The notes beneath the pieces were generated by a model. The model saw only the letters and a list, made by a program, of their open reading frames with translations. It did not search any database and had not been told where the DNA came from. A stretch of DNA of 16,687 bases from JAZMZS01 sp045586105 (GTDB taxonomy: Bacteria; Bacillota; Clostridia; Oscillospirales; CAG-272): contig JAZMZS010000235.1 in the NCBI GenBank assembly GCA_045586105.1, forward strand, positions 1-16,687. Reading direction: 5' to 3'. Shown here in pieces: positions 1-7,100 of the stretch. The translations under genes and the position numbers were made by a program. Position 1 is the first letter of the stretch. The number at the start of each line of letters is the position of its first letter.

Positions 1-2747
1 ATTCCAATCCGTTGTATTATGCGAAGAATCTGTATTTAAACGGAGCTCTCGTTACGAACTTGACTATCCCCGACAGTGTGACATGCATCGGCGATTATGC
101 ATTCTATAACTGCACCAGCCTCACGAGCATCAGCATTCCCGACAGTGTGATGAGCATCGGAGGTAATGCATTCTATTACTGCACAAGCCTCACGAGCATC
201 ACTATCCCCGATAGTGTGACAAGCATCGGCAGTTCTGCATTCTGTAACTGCACAAGCCTCACGAGCATCAGCATTCCCGACGGTGTGACAAGCATCGGCA
301 ATCTTGCTTTTTTTAATTGCGACGTAGGAACAGTATATGAAAAAGGAAAATACGTAGGTAATGCAGACAATCCCTATTATGCATTGGTTTCTAAGTCATC
401 GGATACCGGTGACACCTTTACCATCCATCCCGACACTCGTATAATAGCCGATTCTGTTTTCGCGGGGGCTGACATAAAAAGCATTGAGATACCATTCGGT
501 GTCACACATATTGGTCATTCGGCATTTAACAATACTTATTACTTAAAAAGTATCGTTATACCCGATAGTGTTATTTATATAGGAAACAATGCATTTTACA
601 ATTCGAGCTTGGAAAGCGTTGTGCTTGGTAGCGGAGTGTCATATGTAGGATACCATGCGTTTTCTTCAAATCCACTCAAGACAATAACGTTCGGCAGTTC
701 TTCTCCGTATATAGAAAAGCAAGCATTTGAAGCGTGTGACGAATTGACAGAAGTATACATCTCGGACATTGGTGCTTGGTGCGGTATCAAGTACGGCGAT
801 TGTTTTTCGGCACCTATGTACTATGCAGATAATCTATATCTCAACGGAGAACTGATTACCGAGCTTGTCATTCCCGAGGGTGTTACGAGCATCGGCAATT
901 ATGCATTCTACAACTGCACGAGCATCACGAGTGTAAGCTTTCCCTCGACACTCACATCTATCGATGAGAGAGCGTTTGAAGGGTGCACGGGCATCAAGAG
1001 CGTGTCTGTACCGAGTCTTGATACATGGTGCGGTATCGAGTTTGGGCATTATACCGCAAATCCATTGTATTACGGCAAGAAGCTGTACGTTGACGGTGCT
1101 TTGCTCGAGAATTTAGTCATCCCCCAAGGCATAACAAAGGTCGGAGATTACGCATTTATCGGCGGCACAAGCATCAAGAGTGTTAAGCTCCCCGAGGGTA
1201 TTGAGAGTATTGGTATGTGGGCATTCAGAGGATGCTCGCAAATTACGAGCGTATCTGTTCCTACGAGCTTAACTGAGGTCAGAGACGAAGCGTTTAACAA
1301 ATGTACGAAATTGGCAAACGTCATCTATGCGGGCACGGATGCACAATGGAGTAATATCAGCTTCGGAACGAACAACGCACCTATCATCGATGCTCCGAGA
1401 CATATACATTCATACGGAGAATGGACAACAGTAATTTCACCCACGTGTACAGAAAAGGGAAGCGAGGCGAAAGTCTGCAGCATTTGCTCCGAGAAGGAAA
1501 CGAGAGAGACGGATGCACTCGGGCATGATGAAATTACACATGAAGCGAAAGCACCTGCTTGTACCGAAATCGGCTGGAATGAATATGTGACCTGCTCGAG
1601 ATGTGGCTACACTACATATACAGAGATACCCGCCATCGGTCATGGTTACGAGACCTTCGAGGGAAAAGCACCTACATGTACCGAGATCGGGTGGAATGAT
1701 TATTCTGAGTGTTTAAGATGCGGAGACAATGACTATGCCGAGATTCCCGCACTCGGACATGCATGGGGGGACTGGTATTACATAATTGAACCCACTTGCA
1801 CCAAGAGCGGTCTCGAGAGACGTGTTTGCGGTACATGCTCAAAGCAGGAGAACAGAATAGCTGATCCTGCACACAAATGGGGAGAATGGCAGACTGTAAC
1901 TGCTCCGACGTGCACCGAAGAAGGAAAGAATACAAGAGGATGCTCCGCTTGCTCAGAAACCGAGGATAAGATCATCCCCGCGCTGGGTCACGATGATACC
2001 GTATACGAAGGCAAAGCGCCCACGTGTACCGAAGGCGGATGGGTCGAGTATGCAGTTTGTGCAAGATGCGAGAGAAGCACATACGAGATGATCGAAAGTC
2101 TCGGACATGATGAAATATCACACGAGGCACAAGCTTCCACATGTACCGAGATCGGCTGGGATGCATACACCACCTGCACAAGATGCGACTACACTACATA
2201 TGTTGAGATTCCCGCGCTCGGTCATGATGAAGTGGCACACGAGACACAAGTGCCCACGTGTACTGAGATAGGTTGGGATGCATACGTAACTTGCTCGAGA
2301 TGCGAGCATAGCACATATATTGAGATTCCTGCGCTCGGTCACGACGATACCGTATACGAAGGCAAAGCTCCCACATGTACCGAAGGCGGCTATGCTGAAT
2401 ATGCTGTTTGTTCAAGATGCGAGAGAAGCACATATACCGCGCTTGGCGCACTCGGTCATTCTCACGGCAAATGGGAAGTACTCGTTGAGCCCGAAGCCGG
2501 CGGAGAAGGCTTCCGCTCCAGAGTATGCTCCGGTTGCGGAGATGAAGAGTTTGAGATGATAAGCTACGCCACGGGCGATGTTGACGGCGACGGAGTTCTT
2601 TCCAACAGCGACATGACGATAGCGGTGCGTGCTCTTGCAGGATGGGATATCAATGAGGAATTGGCTCCCGTCGATGCAAACTACGACGGCATCATCACCA
2701 ACCGCGACATTATCGCACTTATTCAGAGACTTGCAGGCTGGAATTGA
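1..2747 (+). CDS. Secreted BspA-like LRR / Cys-His repeat / dockerin protein, 5' truncated by the window edge
   Basis: The frame is open to the left edge. The codons before the first possible start (TTG at 12) read Ser-Asn-Pro and match the interior of the paralogue at 13582, so this is an interior fragment of a larger gene and its signal peptide lies outside the window. Order: LRR_5/BspA-type repeats with the signature IPDSVTSIG..AF..C (to about 1395), interrupted by a recurring linker (W-C-G/N-I ... LY.NG.L) near 770-860 and 1020-1100; a Cys/His array of nine full and one degenerate ~39-residue repeats (1401-2570); then a type I dockerin (2574-2744) with two calcium loops, DVDGDGVLSNSD and DANYDGIITNRD, each with the acidic ligand pattern. 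BspA-type LRRs are known in surface adhesins, and dockerins bind cohesins. The role is inferred as a surface or scaffold-bound adhesin or structural protein. The stop TGA at 2745-2747 precedes a strong terminator. Confidence 0.9.
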   Translation, partial: SNPLYYAKNLYLNGALVTNLTIPDSVTCIGDYAFYNCTSLTSISIPDSVMSIGGNAFYYCTSLTSITIPDSVTSIGSSAFCNCTSLTSISIPDGVTSIGNLAFFNCDVGTVYEKGKYVGNADNPYYALVSKSSDTGDTFTIHPDTRIIADSVFAGADIKSIEIPFGVTHIGHSAFNNTYYLKSIVIPDSVIYIGNNAFYNSSLESVVLGSGVSYVGYHAFSSNPLKTITFGSSSPYIEKQAFEACDELTEVYISDIGAWCGIKYGDCFSAPMYYADNLYLNGELITELVIPEGVTSIGNYAFYNCTSITSVSFPSTLTSIDERAFEGCTGIKSVSVPSLDTWCGIEFGHYTANPLYYGKKLYVDGALLENLVIPQGITKVGDYAFIGGTSIKSVKLPEGIESIGMWAFRGCSQITSVSVPTSLTEVRDEAFNKCTKLANVIYAGTDAQWSNISFGTNNAPIIDAPRHIHSYGEWTTVISPTCTEKGSEAKVCSICSEKETRETDALGHDEITHEAKAPACTEIGWNEYVTCSRCGYTTYTEIPAIGHGYETFEGKAPTCTEIGWNDYSECLRCGDNDYAEIPALGHAWGDWYYIIEPTCTKSGLERRVCGTCSKQENRIADPAHKWGEWQTVTAPTCTEEGKNTRGCSACSETEDKIIPALGHDDTVYEGKAPTCTEGGWVEYAVCARCERSTYEMIESLGHDEISHEAQASTCTEIGWDAYTTCTRCDYTTYVEIPALGHDEVAHETQVPTCTEIGWDAYVTCSRCEHSTYIEIPALGHDDTVYEGKAPTCTEGGYAEYAVCSRCERSTYTALGALGHSHGKWEVLVEPEAGGEGFRSRVCSGCGDEEFEMISYATGDVDGDGVLSNSDMTIAVRALAGWDINEELAPVDANYDGIITNRDIIALIQRLAGWN
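72..347 (+). repeat. 69-bp tandem repeats encoding 23-residue LRR units
   Basis: Four in-frame units begin at 72, 141, 210 and 279, exactly 69 bp apart. Each encodes a BspA-type leucine-rich repeat of the pattern D-S/G-V-T-S-I-G-x-x-A-F-x-x-C-T-S-L-T-S-I-S-I-P. The high DNA identity between units points to recent tandem amplification; more diverged LRRs follow downstream. Confidence 0.85.
1401..2570 (+). repeat. Cys/His repeat array (nine full units, one degenerate)
   Basis: Within the coding region, ~39-residue units repeat with the pattern P-T-C-T-E-x-G-W-x-x-Y, then C-x2-C, then ...I-P-A-L-G-H. Spacing is mainly C-x10-C-x2-C-x12-H. The last unit lacks the first Cys and the His. Similar repeats occur on many secreted clostridial proteins without an assigned function. 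The CCCH pattern suggests metal binding or disulfide bonding, which is inference only. Confidence 0.8.
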
Positions 2748-2831
2748 TGCGCGCAAGATATCATCTGAGGTAAGCTGACAGCATTTGCACAAACGGTGCG
2801 TAAATACATTTTGACATCATCATTCACATAA
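2748..2831 (+). other. Conserved 3' untranslated flank shared with the paralogue
   Basis: Between the stop codon and the terminator, two blocks (2763-2799, 37 bp; 2807-2849, 43 bp, running into the terminator stem) are identical to 16366-16402 and 16409-16451 downstream of the paralogue. No ORF or strong structure is visible apart from the terminator. The identity indicates a recent segmental duplication, gene conversion or a constrained 3' UTR. Confidence 0.75.
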
Positions 2832-2873
2832 AAACGAAGCAGAACCGCACTCGGTGCGCGTTCTGCTTCGTTT
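2832..2873 (+). terminator. Rho-independent terminator of the first LRR/dockerin gene
   Basis: A 14-bp perfect stem (2832-2845 with 2860-2873; core ACGAAGCAGAAC / GTTCTGCTTCGT) is topped by an inner GCAC/GTGC hairpin and runs into a T-rich tail (TTTGTTTGTT). The 5' side is A-rich, so it could also work on the minus strand. Confidence 0.85.
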
Positions 2874-2892
2874 GTTTGTTGCGCCCCTCGAG

Positions 2893-3014
2893 TATGCTGC
2901 GCTTCCCACCGGGGAAGGCAACGCTACGCTCAGGATCGTTTCTTTTTTCTCCCGCTCAGATCCTTCGTTCGCGATGCTCCCACGAGGATGACAGCGGGGG
3001 TGGAGCGTAGCATA
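2893..3014. repeat. Intergenic palindromic (REP/MITE-like) element
   Basis: The ends are imperfect inverted repeats: TATGCTGCGCTT at 2893-2904 and GAGCGTAGCATA at 3003-3014. Inside are CTTCCC-ACCG-GGGAAG (hairpin near 2902-2917) and an ATCCTTCG / CGAGGAT pair. Related strings (GAGCGCAGCATAGCCTTCCCC) occur in the opposite orientation at the right edge of the window. It has no coding capacity and lies in the 374-bp gap before the next gene. Confidence 0.6.
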
Positions 3015-3052
3015 GTGCGTCGGGCATTTTTAACATTTATAACGAACATTAT

Positions 3053-3089
3053 TAACAATAAGTTTAATTTTAGGTTATATATTTATACT
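3053..3089 (+). promoter_or_regulatory. AT-rich candidate promoter for the DUF2238-like gene
   Basis: The segment just upstream of the gene turns sharply AT-rich. TATACT (3084-3089) is a reasonable -10, but no -35 sits at a standard 17-bp distance. TTAACA (3053-3058) with TTATAT (3075-3080, spacer 16) is an alternative. Neither is decisive. Confidence 0.3.
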
Positions 3090-3121
3090 ATTAACAAAAA
3101 GTGCTGCGGGGGAAGTATATC

Positions 3122-3982
3122 ATGGCAGGAAAAAGCGGAAAGAAAAAACAGACGGGAGAAAAGAAAAAAGGAATAATCACGTCCCTGACCGAGCAGATAA
3201 GGAGTGACAAGAAGGCGTTTTTTGTGTATGCGGTGCTGAGACTGCTCGTTATCCTCGTGCTTGTGCGGAGCATTTTCCTCGGGCAGTGGGAAAGTGTGTT
3301 TACGTGCTCGCTTACGCTTCTTTTGCTTTTTATTCCGTCGATGCTCGAAAAAACGCTCAAGATCGACGTTCCCACGGCTCTTGAGATAATAACCTACGTG
3401 TTCGTTTTTTCTGCCGAGATACTCGGAGAGATCGAATGCTACTACATGAAGTATCCCTTCTGGGACACGATGCTTCACACGGTAAACGGCTTCATGTTTG
3501 CCGCCTTCGGATTTGCGCTTGTTGACATTTTCAACCGCCACGGGAGATTCACCTTCAAGCTGTCGCCTGTGTTCTGCGCGCTTGTCGCATTCTGCTTTTC
3601 GATGACGGTCGGGGTGATGTGGGAATTTTTTGAATTCGGCGCGGACGAGCTCTTCCGCCTCGATATGCAGAAGGATGCCTTTATAAGCTCGGTAAACACG
3701 GTCATTCTTGACCCCGAGGGAGCGAACAACGTCATTCGGATAAATGACATAGTCTCCACCGAGATCAATACCTCCTCGGGAAGCATCCTTGTCGACGGCT
3801 ATATAGACGTGGGACTGCGCGACACGATGAAGGATATGTTCGTCAACTTCGTCGGCGCGGTCATATTCAGCTTTATCGGATATATTTACGTAAAGCAGAG
3901 AGGCAAGGGAAGGATAGCGGGCTCGTTCATTCCCGTTGTAAACGACGGCGGGCAGAGCGGAGACTGCGCGGACGGAGACTGA
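3122..3982 (+). CDS. DUF2238/YjdF-like polytopic membrane protein
   Basis: A 286-residue integral membrane protein of unknown function. I chose the ATG at 3122 over the in-frame GTG at 3101 because GGGGGAAG (3108-3115) sits at good spacing before it. A Lys-rich cytosolic N-terminus (residues 1-30) precedes about six hydrophobic segments (roughly 33-53, 58-75, 85-101, 115-136, 148-170, 238-257). The motifs WDTMLHTVNGF (about 114-124) and GVMWEFFEFGADELF (about 164-178), with a charged loop between helices 5 and 6, resemble the W-D-x-x-L-H ... W-E-x-x-E pattern of the uncharacterised DUF2238/YjdF family. That assignment is from memory of the family pattern, not a search. The gene is monocistronic, with a strong terminator right after it. 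The conserved acidic and His residues within or near helices might bind a metal or ion, which is speculation. Confidence 0.85.
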   Translation: MAGKSGKKKQTGEKKKGIITSLTEQIRSDKKAFFVYAVLRLLVILVLVRSIFLGQWESVFTCSLTLLLLFIPSMLEKTLKIDVPTALEIITYVFVFSAEILGEIECYYMKYPFWDTMLHTVNGFMFAAFGFALVDIFNRHGRFTFKLSPVFCALVAFCFSMTVGVMWEFFEFGADELFRLDMQKDAFISSVNTVILDPEGANNVIRINDIVSTEINTSSGSILVDGYIDVGLRDTMKDMFVNFVGAVIFSFIGYIYVKQRGKGRIAGSFIPVVNDGGQSGDCADGD

Positions 3983-3991
3983 ATATTTACC

Positions 3992-4036
3992 CCCCGCGGG
4001 TGCATGATCGTTTGTGCATCTGCGGGGCTCTTTTTA
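3992..4036 (+). terminator. Rho-independent terminator after the DUF2238-like gene
   Basis: A 13-bp stem (3992-4004 with 4015-4027, two G-U pairs; CCCCGC pairs with GCGGGG) has a 10-nt loop and is followed by CTCTTTTTATTT. It begins about 10 nt after the stop codon. Confidence 0.85.
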
Positions 4037-4088
4037 TTTCGTTTTCTTTTGCTGTCTGACAGAAAATGCCGTGCTGACTGCTTTTTGG

Positions 4089-4117
4089 TTGACTTGTGCC
4101 GAATTTTGTAGTATAAT
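4089..4117 (+). promoter_or_regulatory. SigA-type promoter of the M23/dockerin gene
   Basis: TTGACT (4089-4094), a 17-bp spacer and TATAAT (4112-4117) match the housekeeping consensus at 11 of 12 positions. Predicted transcription starts near 4124, giving a leader of about 30 nt before the GGAGAG ribosome binding site and the ATG at 4155. Confidence 0.85.
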
Positions 4118-4154
4118 TGTTGTGTATGACAAAAAAATTCTTACGGAGAGACGT

Positions 4155-7100
4155 ATGAAAAAGCATAGATTTCACCGAATAACAGCGCTGCTGCTCGCCA
4201 TCCTGCTTGCTGTTCCGTCGATACAGGCGGTATCTGCCGAGGAAGAGCTGAACGTGCCTGAGGCAGTATATGACAACTACGGCAGGAAGCCGATGCTTCC
4301 GATAAAGGGTGACCTTGACATTGCGAGCATCGACTATTATTACGAGAACAAGAACGATACCCTGCCCGGGCTTCATGGCGGGCTTGACATAATCTGCGAC
4401 AAAAACACCGAGATAATGGCGGTGTTTGACGGAGTGGTAACGCTGACCCAGACGGGCTGGGGAGGCGGTTACGGTGTCAACGTAGTGCTCGAGCACACGG
4501 ATTCCGACGGAGAAAAATTCTACTCGAGATATGCGCATCTTACCTCCTACAAGGTAAATGTCGGAGACAAGGTCACTCAGGGACAGGTGATAGGTCTTTC
4601 GGGCAGCACGGGGCAGTCTTATACAAACCATCTTCACCTCGAGATATACACCTCCAAAAACCCGACAAACCTCGAGCGCTCCTACACCACAAAGTATCTT
4701 ATCAGCCTTCCCGCAAGCGAGCTTGCAAGAATGAGCTTTTACTATCAGCCGATAAACGGAGAGTACAATTCCCAGCTGAGAAAGTTCAGGCTCGGCTCGG
4801 GCGGAACCTGCTTTGAGCGCTGCGTGAACGAGCAGATGCATGACCATATCTCGAGATATGCGCTGTATCTTGAAAAATTCTATAACCGAAGCGCAAACTC
4901 ATGGGATTGCAGATACTACTTCGATACCGAAGCGGAGGCGGGACTTTTTGCGGATCCCGTGCTTCGAGACCACGTGTACAAAAGATATGATACCGACGGC
5001 GACGGGCATCTCTCCTACGTAGAGGTAATGCGCGTTACCGTGCTTGACCTCAGAGGACTTAACATAACCTCGCTTGACGGTCTTGACCTGTTTGAGAACC
5101 TGAGCAGTGTTCTCACGGGCGAGGGTGAGGTTCCGCTCGAACCTCCGAGCGTTGTTCTTCCCGAGGCGGGTGACCCTGCAGGGACATATTCGCTTACTGC
5201 CGGATACAGGATCGATCCCGCGTACGTAATAGATGCGGGTCTTCTCGGTCTGTGGGAGCATATAGATGATGACGGTGAGCTTCCCTTGAGAAAGAATCCC
5301 GTGTACAATACCGACTATGCGGGTGCGGGAATTCCGCATCTCGGCAGATTTGTCGTTACAGAGACGAAAACGGATGCAACCTACACCTGGGGAAAGACCG
5401 TGTATAACGGCGTTGAGGGCTGGGTTATTATCAGCAACAGCGCCTGGACGCGCCAGATCACGAGCGGAAAGGGTGTATACACCGTTGACAGTGAGGGGTA
5501 TCTGACGGCTACGGCGACAGGCGAGAGAGTGAAGGACCTGCTTGACCGTAACAAGACCGCCGCATCCCTTTTTGATGTGGCTGAGATAGACTGCCTTGCC
5601 GAAGGGAAGAGCATCACCGCATGGGCGTACAACGGCATCATTCCCGCCGAGGGAACGAAGCTCACCACCGTTATCGAGCAGCTGAGAGAGGCTGATGCGG
5701 AGGCGGTGTTTGATGCTTATTTCGGAGAAGTACCCGCATCCCCTGTATACGGGCTTGAGGTGCAATTCCGCCTTCCCGAGGAGGGAAGAGCAGATCTCGG
5801 AGCTCTCGGAGCGTGGCGCTTCAATTCGAATGTAAAGCTCCGCTCCTCTCACTCGACGGATGCAGAGCAGCTTGCCGTGATCCCGTCGGGGAGCAGCGTT
5901 ATCGTAACCGCCGTCAGCTATGAGAGCGACTATCTTTGGGGCAAGGTGACTTACAACGGCACCGAGGGCTGGTGTGCGCTTTCGGAAGATTGGGCAGAGC
6001 AGCTCACGAGCGGCTTTGGCAGATATGCCGTAAATTCGGATGGATTTATTACCCGCACGGACAGCGGAAGCATAGTAAAAGCGGTCTACCGCTCGGATAT
6101 GACTGCCTCCGAGCTTCCCGATCTTTCCGAGATGCAGCTGATAAGCGGTCTGTACATCTTTGAAGGATGGTCAGCCGACGGAGAGAGCATCATCGATCCC
6201 GATGCACGCCTCTCGGACGTGTTTGAAAAACTGAAGGAAGCAGACCATGAGGTTACACTCAGCGCTGTGCTCAGTCTCGATGCTTCTCCCGACCTTACAG
6301 TCAGCTACAAGCTTCCCGCGGCATACGTGCGCGATGCGGGTCTTCTCGGTCTGTGGGAGCATATAGATAATAACGGTGAGCTTCCCTTGAGGGTCAACCC
6401 CGTCAGAGACGAAAACTATGCGGGAGCGGGAATTCCGCATCTTGGCAGATTTATCGTTACCGAAACATATACCGATGCAGAGAATACCTGGGGAAAGACT
6501 GCGTTTGGCGGTGTGAGCGGCTGGGTGATCATCTCCAACAGCACCTGGACTCGCCAGATCACGAGCGGAGAGGGAACATACACCGCCGACGGTGAAGGAT
6601 ATCTTATATATACGGCAACGGGAGAGCGTGTACAAAGCGCCCTCGATGCGGAAATGACCGCAGCCGCCTTCTTTGACGGAGCAAGCATCGACTGCCTTAA
6701 GGATACCTCGGAGTTTGTTTCATGGAAGTATCTCGGCTCCCCGGTGAGCGGGACAGACACGATGCTCGGCGACCTTTTCCCGTCTCTCGCCCTGCGTAAG
6801 CTGAGCGTTACTCTTACAGCCGAGATAAAGAACAAAACTGTTGATCCCGAGCCCGATGCTCCGCACAAGCTGGTGGTAAATTACATTTTACCCGCCGGGC
6901 ATGTGCAGGATGCGGGTCTTGCAGGACTTTGGATGCATACCGATACAACAGATCCTCTCAGCATCAGAGCCGAGTATAACGCAAAGAGCGATAAGCTCGG
7001 AGAGATCCCCCCTTCAACACGCTTCATGATCACCGAAGCATATGACGACGGACAGTATCTGTGGGGTAAGACGACCTATGGCGGTGTGAGCGGCTGGTGC

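Noticed and set aside
72..347. Regular repeats resembling a CRISPR array
   Set aside because: The 69-bp units are contiguous and in frame, without unique spacers, and encode LRRs.
3101..3121. GTG at 3101 as start of the DUF2238-like gene
   Set aside because: The good ribosome binding site GGGGGAAG lies downstream of it and is spaced for the ATG at 3122.
2988..3176. Small plus-strand open frame before the DUF2238-like gene
   Set aside because: It starts inside the palindromic repeat, runs through the AT-rich promoter region and overlaps the next gene out of frame, with no ribosome binding site.
3987..4847. 286-codon minus-strand open frame across the M23 gene start and its promoter
   Set aside because: It crosses a terminator, a consensus promoter and the start of a well-supported plus-strand gene; the composition is that of a shadow frame.
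4899..5852. Long open frame (317 codons) on the minus strand inside the M23 gene
   Set aside because: It lies fully antisense to a clear multi-domain gene, has no ribosome binding site or recognisable domain, and reflects codon bias of the repeat modules.
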